From Sipunculus nudus (Eukaryota > Annelida > Sipuncula > Golfingiida > Sipunculidae): DNA of 64,000 bases. This document shows positions 11,201-20,837 of this stretch, piece by piece (position 1 is the first letter of the stretch; the number at the start of each line of letters is the position of its first letter). The notes under the pieces are model-generated. The model saw only the letters and a program-made list of their open reading frames with translations. It did not search any database and had not been told where the DNA came from. Both the position numbers and the translations under genes were made by a program. The stretch covers positions 47,753,058 through 47,817,057 of the forward strand of contig CM049310.1 of NCBI GenBank assembly GCA_026874595.1. Reading direction: 5' to 3'.

Positions 11201-14200
11201 CAAGTTTTTTAATGCAAAGGGTATGTTATTTTATGCTAATTTCAACTTCATAAAATCAGAGTAGTTCAGTTTCAAGATTTCTTTCATAGGACGGTCTTTA
11301 CAATAGATAAATTGATAAACTTTATCTTAAAGTTATCTGTATATCTTTTCTTTTATATGTTTTCATTAATAGAGTTAGTCAAAGGTAGATAAACGTTTTA
11401 CCATTTTTGTAACTGTTATGGACATTCAGTAAAAAGGGATGATTTTCCTTTGTTATGTGACTATTTATTAAGATTTTCATCCTTGCAAGAAGCAACTAAA
11501 ACATATGTTTAATTTACATCCATATCACACTTTAAAAAATTATTATTTCCATGTAATACTTTGAGGTAAAATGTTTAATTCTTATGATGCATCAGTAATC
11601 ACTATATTTGCTTTATTGTGGGCTCAATAACTTACCAATATTATAATTTAGTTTTGAGAAAATCAGAAATGTTATTCTGGAGGGAATTCTGTTAGTTTGT
11701 TCATTGAGTTTATGTATCCATGCATGTACTTCTGTTAGGCATATACAAGCCACACAATGAATATAATGGCTTCTACTTTTGTTTATATGATGATTTACAT
11801 AATAACGTATGATGGTACATGTATATTTATAGATGCTGCAAACACATTATCACGCAGCGTTAACTTGCATGAATAAACAATAATTTTATCATGAGTTTTA
11901 GCTTTTAAAGCGTGTTCTCGAGGGTGAGACAACTGCATGTTTCAAGCCACAGGTGTTTTAAAACCGAGACGTCTGAAACACGTCTTAAGACACGTCACCT
12001 TTTAAAACGTCTTTTTGGTGTTTCGAAAAACGAGACAATGACATGTTTCAAGTGCCTGGTGTTTTAAAACTGAGATGTCTGAAACGCGTCTAAAGACACG
12101 TTTAAAGATGACATGTTTGACTTTTAAAACATGTTACAAGAAACATGTCTCAATCTTTTGGTGTCTGAACCTGTTTCTCTTTGAGACATGTTTTGGTGAA
12201 ACATGTTTTATATGGAAGTCATCTTTTTAAAACATGTTTTAAATCCGAACCATGTTTTACACATATTTGAAACGGCTAAATCAGTGTGAAACGGCAAATC
12301 ACGAAAGACGTGTTTCGAAAAGTGGGACAGGCTGGTGTTTCTCATTAAAACGCGAAACATGTCCTCAGCTTTTACAGTGTAGATTTTGCATTATGCGCAC
12401 GAGTGTGTGAAACTAAACCCTGTTAAACATACAAGTTAGCACCTGGCGGAGGGTTGTTTGGTATGGTGGAAGTAATATACGATGATATATATATACCGCA
12501 ATAAGGAAAAGAGAGTAAACTTCAGCGATTTATGGTATTTATAGCGAAAATGAAAGTCACCCTTGACCCTAAATTACACACAGGAAGTTGTGGGAAAAAT
12601 GCAGAATATGAATACTCCTATATGAACGGATTATGAAAAAATCCCATATATGATCAGACGAAAATATATAGTAATTATCACCAATACAGTACTCCAAGGC
12701 GGGGGCTTTTTCACACACATGCACTTCGCATCTGTATAGCGTGACTTGTTCGTATACACATACATGCATGGGTCTACAGAACCCTTCTCTTTACAGTGCA
12801 TGGTGTTTATATATATAGGCTTTGTTATCATAAAAGATATACCTACTTGTTTTTCAAATGCGGCGGGTACCAATCTTCGTAGCTCTGACAGGCTGTTGTT
12901 TATACGGTCCCTCCTCCTTTTCTCAATGATCTGCAAAATGAATTAAACATGAGGTCAGCGTTTCGTGAGACACGGCATGAACTCTTGAGAACTCTCACTC
13001 CTTCCTTCCATTCAAACACCGTTGTTACTTTCGTCCATAGATATGATCACGATACCTTTCATGACCTGCGACTATTTACACTGACTAAATGCCTGGTTGC
13101 TCACGTGACAAGATCTCCTCGAACTGTCTAAATGCAGGGATAAATAGATCAACGCATGGGTCTTCCGCTTGGCAAACATAACTGAGGAACAAGCCCACGT
13201 TATTACCGAAGTTTTATCGCCACCTATTACTTCCATCCATTGTTTGGGTTAAACATCGTTATACATTTATCTGAGTACATATAGTGTGAAACCAGATCGT
13301 GGTTGCCATGGATATGTTAACTTGACATTGATGTGTGTATGTCATGATTGAATGACAACAAGATTTTGATATGTCGTGCCCAACCTTCTGTACACTCGTG
13401 ACACTATTGACCCTATACTGCCAAAGGTAATACCAGATTGAGACAAATCAGCAATTAGTCTCTCATGTATTGTAATATAACTGTATATACAACGTGAACT
13501 CCCTTGGCTCCAGACAGACGTGCAATTCAGTTGAACTGTTATTACTGTATGTTATACTTGATCTTTATATCATATATAAATAAGTCCGTTAAACTACTAA
13601 ATAACAGTAAAATAAAAATAAAAAGCCGGACCTACCCCACGTCTTTTCTTCCTGTCTGATACTTGATAACTTGAGCTTGGGGACCTGAAATAGTTGATAA
13701 CAATGGTTAATTACAACATATACGATGTATTGATACATATGATATCAATGGGGTCCTCAAAATATAGAGGGCATTAGCGCTTATAGTTGATATCAAAAGT
13801 AATCGCTACTGTATACATGGTATTAATACTAGAGTGAAAAATTAGAATACGACCAATATATGTAAAACGTTTTATGTAATAACTATATGTTGACAGAATG
13901 ATTGGATTCGGAACCCACGTACGAGTGGGGTGGCGTACAAGGTTGCACCTAGCAACGATCTGATTCAACGTTCCTGTGTATTCAAATGGCAACATATATA
14001 GATCTTATGTACATTTAGGTTTGGTTGATAAAAAGAAAATTCATGTGCAAGTGTACATATGTATTTGATATAATTATCCATACAAAACAGCACAAATTTA
14101 ATTAATTTGACGACTCAATAAAAGCTTACATATTAAAGTAATGATGGACTATGCTTAACATTTATCGTTACTTAAAAAAAAAAAAATTGGTGACGAGACA

Positions 14201-14310
14201 TCTCCTAGCTATATGAAATAAAATGTGATAATAAAATATAATACACACCCATCCTTGATGTTATCATCAAAAAGATCTTCGCTTTCGCTGTCACTCAGGC
14301 TACGCTTCAT
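1604..14310 (-). CDS. HEY: HEY-family bHLH-Orange transcriptional repressor, five exons, complete
   Basis: The coding sequence joins, on the minus strand, 14249-14310, 13636-13684, 12847-12930, 4032-4104 and 1604-2244 (909 nt, 302 aa). Introns are GT-AG with phases 2, 0, 0 and 1. Residues 32-90 form the bHLH: a basic part [15 protein letters not shown], with the glycine after the basic cluster that marks HEY proteins (HES proteins have proline there), then helix-loop-helix RINNSLSEL...MTVDHLKML. Residues about 106-150 are the Orange domain ([19 protein letters not shown]...). A Ser/Gln/His-rich linker follows, then [12 protein letters not shown] at the end with the YRPW motif at 293-296. HEY proteins are nuclear repressors that dimerise with HES/HEY partners, bind E-box-like sites and act as direct Notch targets. 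Exon partition matches my recollection of vertebrate HEY1. The start codon opens a typical HEY beginning ([13 protein letters not shown]). The final residues GSELAF differ from the usual TEIGAF. Confidence 0.96.
2245..4031 (-). other. HEY intron 4
   Basis: 1.8-kb intron with a GTAAGA donor after exon 4 and a TTTCAG acceptor before exon 5. The part near 2.9-3.7 kb is clearly more GC-rich than its surroundings and contains several CANNTG E-boxes and the CTGTCAA-CAC-TTGACAG palindrome, so it may be an intronic regulatory element. No exon is seen on either strand. Confidence 0.6.
3291..3307. promoter_or_regulatory. TGACAG palindrome in intron 4
   Basis: CTGTCAA-CAC-TTGACAG is a perfect inverted pair of TGACAG cores, the site bound by TGIF/MEIS/PREP-type TALE homeodomain proteins. 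A related palindrome lies on the other side of exon 4 at 4214-4228. Confidence 0.3.
4032..4104 (-). CDS. HEY: HEY exon 4: bHLH second half
   Basis: Bounded by TTTACAG on the acceptor side and GTAAGA on the donor side. It encodes 24 residues, [20 protein letters not shown] and LHQK, the loop and helix 2 of the bHLH, and ends in phase 1. Confidence 0.97.
4214..4228. promoter_or_regulatory. TTGACAG-G-CTGTCAA palindrome in intron 3
   Basis: Perfect 15-bp palindrome of two TGACAG cores in the opposite arrangement to the one at 3291-3307. It sits in a GC-richer stretch (about 4150-4440) next to HEY exon 4. Confidence 0.3.
4577..4830. mobile_element. Left palindrome-rich terminal block of the intron-3 insertion
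   Basis: The block begins CTACACTCTAAAAAGTGCCG and is packed with GTTTYRAAACAC and AACATGTTT motifs. The far end at 12382, read on the minus strand, begins CTACACTGTAAAAGCTGAGG and has the same composition, so the two form inverted ends. No clear target duplication was found. Confidence 0.5.
4902..5010 (+). CDS. Nested gene, candidate exon A
   Basis: ATG at 4902 opens 36 codons plus one base before a GTAGGC donor. The local sequence is more GC-rich than its surroundings. The translated piece includes [19 protein letters not shown], which I cannot assign to a family. Confidence 0.4.
4902..8259 (+). CDS. Candidate three-exon gene nested in HEY intron 3 (98 aa, unrecognised)
   Basis: Proposed join: 4902-5010, 5543-5583, 8113-8259. 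Exon A starts at an ATG in good context (GTCATGG), encodes 36 residues beginning [11 protein letters not shown], and stops at AAAG|GTAGGC in phase 1. Exon B, small and basic ([13 protein letters not shown]), ends at a strong donor TCT|GTAAGT in phase 0. Exon C follows a run of 19 T and CAG, is in phase 0, encodes 48 residues including [20 protein letters not shown], and ends in TAG. The phases match only if the second of two adjacent AGs (5541-5542) is the acceptor of exon B; the first gives an early stop. I recognise no family. KRKK could be a nuclear signal. It lies between inverted ends, so it may be carried by a transposon. Expression is unknown. Confidence 0.4.
5196..5216. repeat. Poly-C tract, 21 C
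   Basis: Uninterrupted C homopolymer inside HEY intron 3. It could form a G-quadruplex on the minus strand. Confidence 0.95.
5543..5583 (+). CDS. Nested gene, candidate exon B
   Basis: Acceptor context TTTCCCACAGAG and donor TCT|GTAAGT. It encodes 13 full codons, lysine- and arginine-rich at the start. The preceding AG at 5539-5540 is an alternative acceptor that would shift the frame. Confidence 0.35.
5645..5775 (+). repeat. Head fragment of the mollusc-type dispersed repeat, ending in poly-G
   Basis: An AACTCAGTTGACTATAAGTC palindromic head is followed by GTCCGTCTGTCGTTCTGTCC and a run of 19 G at 5757-5775. It matches the beginning of the copies at 8826 and 24430. Confidence 0.7.
6900..7810. 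repeat. Degenerate tandem repeat with GGTGGCGCCACCT palindromes
   Basis: Units of roughly 240-250 bp recur about four times. Shared phrases are 'TGCAGGTGGAGCNACCA', 'GGCAGATGAACAGATGGACGC', 'GATATGAGTGATTTTATCCC' and 'GTAGGTTGNGCCACCTG'. The same GGTGGCRCCACC core appears in other copies of the dispersed repeat (24.8, 25.1, 55.9, 63.0 and 63.2 kb), so this is probably its internal part. Confidence 0.75.
8113..8259 (+). CDS. Nested gene, candidate terminal exon C
   Basis: Begins directly after a long T tract and CAG, an ideal acceptor. It encodes 48 residues, acidic and Ser/Thr-rich first, then [20 protein letters not shown], and ends in TAG. A downstream AATAAA lies near 8773. The sharp acceptor and clean frame make it the best supported of the three exons. 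Confidence 0.45.
   Translation, partial: EEVSQNSLTSVTSEEPSSVFIVDNGEVRSSVILGDGKQINLIKEGCVS
8826..10685 (+). mobile_element. Mollusc-type dispersed repeat, near full length
   Basis: Starts TAGCTCAGCTGACTATAAGT with GTCCGTCGTTTGTCCATCC and ends TTCAGCTGAGCGCCTTGACT, the same two ends as the copy at 24430-26045. The segment at about 9190-9420 matches, inverted, the segment at 62590-62830. It has no long ORF, so it is presumably non-autonomous. Confidence 0.7.
11900..12382. mobile_element. Right palindrome-rich terminal block of the intron-3 insertion
   Basis: Dense degenerate repeats of GTTTTAAAAC, GAAACACGTC and AACATGTTT. Read from 12382 on the minus strand, it opens CTACACTGTAAAAGCTGAGG and matches the style of the block at 4577-4830. 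It holds five decamers that fit RRRCATGYYY. Confidence 0.5.
12184..12208. promoter_or_regulatory. p53-family response-element-like pair
   Basis: AGACATGTTT and AAACATGTTT, both perfect RRRCWWGYYY half-sites, are separated by 5 bp. This fits the known consensus of two half-sites with a spacer of 0-13 bp. It lies inside the repeat-like block, so binding is speculative. Confidence 0.35.
12847..12930 (-). CDS. HEY: HEY exon 3: bHLH basic region and helix 1
   Basis: TTTTGCAG|ATC acceptor and CAA|GTAGGT donor, phase 0 at both sides. It encodes 28 residues, [20 protein letters not shown] followed by VPAAFEKQ, essentially identical to vertebrate HEY proteins. Confidence 0.98.
12931..13635 (-). other. 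HEY intron 2
   Basis: 705-bp GT-AG intron. No repeat or exon is recognised in it. Confidence 0.85.
13636..13684 (-). CDS. HEY: HEY exon 2
   Basis: TTTCAG|G acceptor and GGG|GTAGGT donor. The frame gives [16 protein letters not shown]: a Ser-rich linker and the start of the basic region with the HEY-specific glycine. This small exon fits only the frame set by exon 1 ending in phase 2. Confidence 0.92.
13685..14248 (-). other. HEY intron 1
   Basis: 564-bp intron with donor GTGTGT. A run of 13 A (plus strand) lies near 14175. No other feature is seen. Confidence 0.8.
14249..14310 (-). CDS. HEY: HEY exon 1, start codon
   Basis: ATG at 14308-14310 (minus strand) opens [20 protein letters not shown]. 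The exon ends GATGG|GTGTGT in phase 2. HEY proteins typically begin MKR followed by an acidic, serine-rich stretch, which supports this start. Confidence 0.92.
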
Positions 14311-14640
14311 TGTCATATTACAAACAATCCACCGAGGGCTTAAAGTAAAATCCCTGCCCTTAAAGCGACGACGTTTCAAATACTCCCTAGTCTTTACGAG
14401 AGGCGACGTTCACGAGCTCGCCGTCACACACAAACAGTACGCTGTTCCCACGCTTGCCGAGTTTTAATAGAAGCCAAGTGTGTGAAAATCACACCTCCGC
14501 GGGGGAACCGCAGTTGATTGGCAGCTGCAGGGGCGTCGCTGATTGGCCCGCACCGTGATGGACAGACGCGGATTGGCTGGCAAATTATCAATGGACCTCC
14601 AGCTGCGGACGGACGCCTCTGCATTACGTTACCCCCGAAC
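14311..14640 (-). promoter_or_regulatory. HEY 5' UTR and proximal promoter region
   Basis: GC-richer DNA directly upstream of the HEY start codon. It holds a canonical Su(H)/RBPJ site at 14445-14452 and an AT-rich TATTAAAA-like element at about 14462-14469 (minus strand). The transcription start cannot be placed from sequence. Confidence 0.55.
14445..14452 (-). promoter_or_regulatory. Su(H)/RBPJ (CSL) binding site
   Basis: The minus strand reads CGTGGGAA, the canonical CSL core, about 135 bp upstream of the HEY start codon. HEY genes are direct Notch targets through such sites. Confidence 0.7.
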
Positions 14641-14940
14641 TGCCGACATGTGAAATGTCATCGCTTTCGATAGTGAAATGATCCATTTGAAGCAAACGCA
14701 AGTCTGGCCCCAAAACCACTCGTCGGAAACCTACTTTCCTGATTCTAACGAGGGTCCTGGACGTGGCTATTGCAAGAAAATGAGAAAAGTCACGTTTGTT
14801 TTGATGTGGTTGTGTGGGGAGTCGGAAGCATGCACTTAGCTCAGCCAGTTACTGCGGGGTGTCTGTTGTTTACATTATGCTCGTTCCGGTGGGCCAGGTG
14901 ACAGCTTATTACGCGAGCCGTGCGGCATGCACGCGCAGGT

Positions 14941-14948
14941 CGTGGGAA
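14941..14948 (+). promoter_or_regulatory. Su(H)/RBPJ (CSL) binding site
   Basis: CGTGGGAAC on the plus strand in the GC-rich region upstream of HEY, about 630 bp from the start codon. Confidence 0.55.
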
Positions 14949-15694
14949 CGCCGAATGCCACCGACTCTCAGGCAACGCCGCCCAATCACGAGCGAAGCAG
15001 ACGACAGTTGTTTGACAAGATTTTCATGCTTGGCCTGCTATCTCCTTGTAATAGATCTTGGATGCCGTGTGAACAGCCATCTCAGAGTCGTCCCTGACAC
15101 TTTCTCCCACTGTTTGACGGCGGGTCGCGCTACTGCCGTCCACGCGCACACACTACCGTACAAACCTCGTGGATGTGGCGAGCAATGGTCGACCACAATG
15201 ATGGCCACCTGTTTGGTCACGGGGCCACCACCTCCCATTCATTAAAGCAAACCTGTTCGACCGTCTGTGTACCTTTTTATTTACAAGTATTTTCGGTCAT
15301 CACTATTACGATAATAATTACTCGTTATAGAACAGATACAAATGTTACAAATAATGCAAAATATATCCGGGAAATATATCAAAATTCGCTTGAAGTTAAG
15401 AAGTTTAATTTTCTTACCCGTGAAATTGTATTTTTTTTCCGTAAAGCGTTCGGCATACAATAAACGACATTTCTTATTTTCATTTTCACTGGCCTAACAT
15501 TCCATGAAGAGAATGCAAATGCCCGAAGGGCCGCAAAATCGTTAAGCCCGGTACTTATGAACAATACTCGGTGCTTGATCAGTGCCTTATACAGCAACGT
15601 TCATATGTCATTGTCCAGCGGATCCTTGATCCGGCTCAGGCTGGCTATCCGACCAGCCGTTGCTTTTCGTCTGTTATACAAGGTTTGTAGACAT

Positions 15695-15702
15695 TTCCCA
15701 CA
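15695..15702 (-). promoter_or_regulatory. Su(H)/RBPJ (CSL) binding site, T variant
   Basis: The minus strand reads TGTGGGAAA, which fits the YGTGRGAA consensus. It belongs to the upstream cluster. Confidence 0.45.
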
Positions 15703-15922
15703 CAAACCACGCTCCGATTATGATCTCCGAAGAGCTCGGGGGCGTAGAACGCTCTCGAAAGCTCAGTAAATATACAGAGCGCCTAAGAGGGTCTTGGGTC
15801 AGCTCCCAGCCGAATACGAAAACATATAATTGTCTCCTTGAGTATGACGGGACGGGTTGTGATGGTTGCTTTTGCCGGGATGCGCAGGGCAAGTTAAATA
15901 CAGGACTGCTGTCGAATCGGGC

Positions 15923-15954
15923 CGTGGGAAATACCGGCCCTCTCTGAGCACGTG
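15923..15954 (+). promoter_or_regulatory. Su(H)/RBPJ site with a nearby CACGTG box
   Basis: CGTGGGAAA at 15923-15931 is followed 18 bp later by CACGTG at 15949-15954. CACGTG is a class B E-box of the kind bound by HES/HEY repressors, so feedback by HEY itself is conceivable. Confidence 0.45.
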
Positions 15955-16069
15955 TTCCGGCGGTCCGCGCGCCAGGAAATGGCACTCCTGTCGTCTGCTC
16001 AACATCGTGCTGTCGTCTGCCCAACATTCCCCACCCGCCGGTACATACAAAGTATATTTGAAATTGTCG

Positions 16070-19000
16070 TGCGCACTGTGTACATGTTATCCTAAAAGCA
16101 ACTAAACTGCGCATGCTGAAATCAGTTTTTCCTCATTTCGGTTGTTTGTGAAATTATACGCGAGTGTTTATTAAGTGTGGTGGTTTAAATATGACTGTTA
16201 ACGCCATCATCCACCATCATCTATCATTTATCGATTTATGGTATACTATATTTTTATATTTATATAAAAAGAAGAAAAATTTAAAAATAAAGTGTGACTC
16301 ATAAACTGAACATACCAGTCAAATGTGTTAATAATTTTTTACAATATTTCGCATAAAGAAACCAAGTTTCTGGATTATACGTTGTAATAATGGTAATTAT
16401 TTAGAAATCAACGTTCACTTGCAAGTATATGTCTTTATAACCAATTAATTCTAGTTTCTGCCAAATTTGGTGGCATGAATCTGTCTGAAAACACGGAAAC
16501 ATAAGATCAACGAATTGACGTTCAATCTCCTGTAATTATTAAATATCGATTAAAATTTGACGGGATCTTATGAACCCTACCTGATGAGAAGGGCCTTACT
16601 CATCGCCCGAGCGTTAAAACACAATCAACATACTCCTATACACTCCCAATATACATAACTCTCATTTTACGTCCTTTACGTGTTATTAGTATTATTAATA
16701 GGGATTCGAATGCCAAAGCATAAATTCAAATAATTATCAGGGAGAGAAAATCAGTATTCATAATACTTTACCACTACACAGTCATAATTAAATTTCGAGC
16801 CTGTAATTCCATGGTTAGATCGTGGCCCTTCACGTTTGTGTTTGTGCGGGTGTGCGAGTGAAATTGATTCTCTGGGGCAAAGGATCACCCACCCGGTGTA
16901 AACAGATCAAGCAAAACACAGCAAGCGAATCATGTTACGTGGGGTGGAACTTATTACAATCGGTCGCTGTACCAGTCGGCGGTCGAGGGCGGGGAGGGTG
17001 GCCAACACGTGCCTAATAACAGCGAAGTCACCCCTAAGCCGGGCATCGCAGGGGTAAGCACCCCTCGGTCCCGTGTCGGAATAAGTGATGAACAGAGCCC
17101 GGCGGTGACATACTTTTGGGTATATATAGAGGGAGATAAGCCGGTCTTTAATTTTGTAGAGCTAGACGGAATGTGGCTGTAATTTCATCCTCGTGTGACC
17201 GTCGTTCGCTGCGCTGTCACGACGTACTGGTCACGTGGTCTCCTCACCCCCCGCCACCCGGCCGAACGACGAGGGTCAGCCCCGCTTATGTATTCACTTG
17301 CATGGTATGGCTGTACCACTATAACAAATATAACAACACTTTAAGTACAAATTGTGCCACAAAAGCAAAGAAAAAATAGGTAGCCAATGGTAAAAAAAAG
17401 CGAGGGGGAACTACATTTCCTGTTTCCATTTTTTTTTTCAGAATTCGAAAAAAATTAACACTCCTAACATTTACATAACAGACAATACCTTGCTCTGTTA
17501 TCGTCGTATCCTTACTAAATTCCCAATAATTCGTGTAGAGAGGGTTTGCTTAAGGTTAAGGGAAATTAAAAAAATGCAATATGTTTGACCTCAAAAATTC
17601 TAGCCATGTGAGGTCAATTTAAGTGGCAATTTTTTAGTGCGCTTTGGTGAGCCTACATGTGAACAGTAAATCAGAAATATGATATGTTTTTTATCGACGT
17701 ATGTCAATCGCCGACGGTATATATCACTGGATAATTTGACCCTCCCGTTTCAATTGACAGATTTATATTCAATTCTCCAACTGAAAAAAAAATCCACCTT
17801 CAAAATTGTTGACATCATTAAAAGAAAATATCATTAATGTTTTACGTTTCTTGCTATAGCCTATGTTGGTAATTTTTTTTATCTAATATCATTCGACACA
17901 AATGCCATTGTTAAGTTTAAATGGCCTCAATTCATACGTACTTAAATGCTGTGAAAAATAAACTGAAGAAGAGTTTTATACATTTTAATATGTAATAACT
18001 TGACACCTATTAACGGTAAATGTGTGATCAACCGTCAAATTGCTCTTTTTATTTACTTGAAAATGTTTTCATTTATGCAATTTAAAAACACGTTCGCATG
18101 CATGCAGGATCGAGTCAGTATTCATATACGTGATTACTTTCAAACGCCCGAATCACTTTAATTGTAAACCTTATGATAATACACGTGTTTACATTTTGAA
18201 TAATAATATTTAAAATGAAATTTCTAAAAGAAAATCCTCTTATAAATAAACATGTAAACGCCAATAAATTTTGCTCTGTTATACTTTCTTTTAATGAACC
18301 TGTACAGTATATATATATACTTTATTACTTATGTATGCATACATATACATTCAATATTATAGGTATGAGCTATTTATATATCTATAAAAAATACGTTTTC
18401 GTATATATGTCTTTATACTGTATAAAGAGTATTTATTTTCTAAAGGTAAATTGGTGCGTGTATTTTTCACTTAAAACAATTTGCAGTGATAATTGGAGGG
18501 TCACTGTAAGGTTTACTTTTTTTATACAGTTAATTAATTGTTTCATATAGAATAAACACGTTGTTTCATTATTTATTATATTTAAACATTTTTTACCTAG
18601 TTTGACATTTTCATATATAAATCCATGTGTTGTTTTCGCAACCGATTAGGTACTCTGCATTCAGTTGTTTTCTACAACATAATTAAAGCACCTGGAAATA
18701 GGTGCCCAGTTGGGTAAAAATACAGACGTGTGATCATTCATATTAACATATTTTTTATATAAAATTCAATTTAAAAGTACTTAGTATTTATTTGGTATAT
18801 AGAAATAGAAATAGTATTATGATTATATATTTCACAGAATATTCTGTCTAAGTTCCTGATTATCTAAATTAATCATTGCTTTATATCCTTTACTGTTTCT
18901 ATAACTGCATGAGTATAAATAAATTTTATTTTGATTAAGAGGATCGGCAGAATGGTGTGTTGAAGAGAATCAATACGATCTTGCATGCATGTTCCCTTGT

Positions 19001-19130
19001 TTTATTTCTACCACGCCAAATTCACGCTTGCCCTGTCACTTCCTAGAATTATGCCCAAGGGCTACAGAGAGTATTCTTACTGTCAATATCATTGTGACAT
19101 TCACTTGTTATTATCAGATATACACCTGCC
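16070..19130. other. AT-rich intergenic DNA
   Basis: Upstream of HEY. It includes a GC-richer island at about 16.82-17.30 kb without a convincing ORF. The rest is AT-rich with scattered TA-rich stretches. No gene is seen. Confidence 0.6.
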
Positions 19131-19145
19131 CCTATTTTCCTGGCA

Positions 19146-19246
19146 CGCAGTCAAGTGCGCGCGCACCGCTGTCACGCCACGGTCCCCGCGTGTCAAGCAG
19201 ACGACAGGTGCGGTGCTGCGCGCGCCGCTATATACACTTGACTGCG
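19146..19246. repeat. GC-rich nested inverted repeat
   Basis: CGCAGTCAAGTG at 19146-19157 pairs perfectly with CACTTGACTGCG at 19235-19246. Inside, GCACCGC at 19163-19169 pairs with GCGGTGC at 19210-19216, next to GCGC tracts. It is a 101-bp hairpin-forming segment in AT-rich surroundings. Confidence 0.7.
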
Positions 19247-19478
19247 CACGAGCAACTATATAACGTGGATTAGCGAACAGATTGCTGAACGGAACAGGGT
19301 AATCAGTCCACATGCATGGGGACAGCTAGGTTGGCTTATAATGTATATTTGTGTTAACTGCCGAGCAATATGCATGAGTTTAATGTTGATAAAAATATGT
19401 ATTATAAATAAATCATAGGAACATTCTGTATTGATGCGGTTGTAAGTCCATTCTTTTTTGTTCTGCCCTGCTATATAA

Positions 19479-19860
19479 TATAATATAATATAATATATTA
19501 TAATATAATATAATTTTTAAATGTTGATTTTATTTCATAATGTTATATTTTATATCGCAGATAATGTAAATGATCTAATATAATTTAATGTAAAACAATC
19601 CTATGAAATACAAAATAACAAAATATAATATAATATAACATATATGAAAAAAATATAATAAAAATGTTATAAAAATAAAATAATATAAAATAAAATAAAA
19701 TAAAATAAAATAAGATTAAATTAATAGAATAGAATAGAATAGAATAGAATAGAATAGAATAAAATAAAATAAAATAAAATAAAATAAAATAAAATAAAAA
19801 TAAAATAATAAATATATAATAATAATATAATAATGTAATAATATAAATATAATAATGCGC
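19479..19860. repeat. AT-rich microsatellite cluster (ATAAT, AAAAT, AGAAT units)
   Basis: TATAA repeats near 19479-19515 are followed by (AAAAT)n interrupted by (AGAAT)n between about 19675 and 19808, then AATAATA-type repeats. Confidence 0.9.
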
Positions 19861-19914
19861 CTCAGCATTGTATTTGCTGACATCTCTCCATTCATTCGGC
19901 ATATTTATGTGTAT

Positions 19915-20837
19915 GGTTTATTGCGTCACGGCCTTGCTTTTATCGCTGCGGGGAGCCCGGACACTGAACATCCAAGAACATTTAACGATCAACCTGTATA
20001 GCGGTGACGCCGGGGCGAGGCGGGGCTTTGTCTCCGCCTGACGCTGCACTTGTCGCAGTGTTGTCACCTCGTGGCGTCACTATCACCGCCCTGACAGCCA
20101 CCTGGTCGTCCCCAGAACTGACACCTGACACGACCCATTACGGGCGCACTCAAGCGACCTGAAATGGCCCTCGGAGCATGAAAAAGTGACACTCGGGGGC
20201 TACAATATAACTGTCACGGAGCCACTAATCCTAGCCCTCCAATTCCTGGATGAACAATTGTTTGATAGATTATAATCCCTGTCGCGGCATAAACAGGTGC
20301 CCGGTGGTGACATGTACTACAGTAATATTATCCATGCAGGGTATGAAGAGATATATAGACAGAGCCGGAAACTCATGCACTTACGTAAAGCTGTAAATAT
20401 TGTTATTTACGAAGCAGAAAAAGCGTTTCCTTGTATATTATTTTTTATTATAGAAAACCCGAGTATATTCTTTCATTTTTATATCTTTAAATTTCGCATG
20501 TACTTATAAATATTATAATTATCGTGAGAGAGCGACGCGATCAAACTCGTTTATACTTGAATTAAAAGCATTCATGTGAAGAAAGGGGTAGAAATATTGA
20601 ATAACTTTACATAATTGCATGTGTTTAAAGGTTAAACAATGTAAATTATTTTATGTATAGGTTGTTAAATCAAATCACTATATATACACACACATACATA
20701 TATATATATATAAACATATTTATCTTAATTAATAAAATCTTCGTGATATTCTTGTTTGGTGGAGGGGGTGGGGGTGGGGGGTGTTTAGCTCTCGGTTTAA
20801 TAAATTTTAAATTTAAATGATAAAATTAACACATGCA
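19915..20837. other. Intergenic DNA with a GC-rich island
   Basis: 19.92-20.29 kb is GC-rich and contains several CACCTG/CAGGTG E-boxes but no convincing ORF. AT-rich sequence follows. No gene is seen. Confidence 0.5.

Larger units (their letters stand above)
4105..12846 (-). other. HEY intron 3, 8.7 kb and mostly filled by inserted DNA
   Basis: Donor GTAGGT follows FEKQ of exon 3 and the acceptor is TTTACAG of exon 4. The intron splits the loop region of the bHLH. From about 4577 to 12382 it looks like insertion(s): palindrome-rich ends, dispersed repeats at 6900-7800 and 8826-10685, and a candidate plus-strand gene at 4902-8259. The short flanks, about 4.1-4.5 and 12.4-12.85 kb, may be the older intron. 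Confidence 0.7.

Noticed and set aside
14814-15245. 143-codon open frame upstream of HEY
   Set aside because: It lies in GC-rich promoter DNA where stops are rare. Competing frames are open on the other strand and no domain is recognisable.
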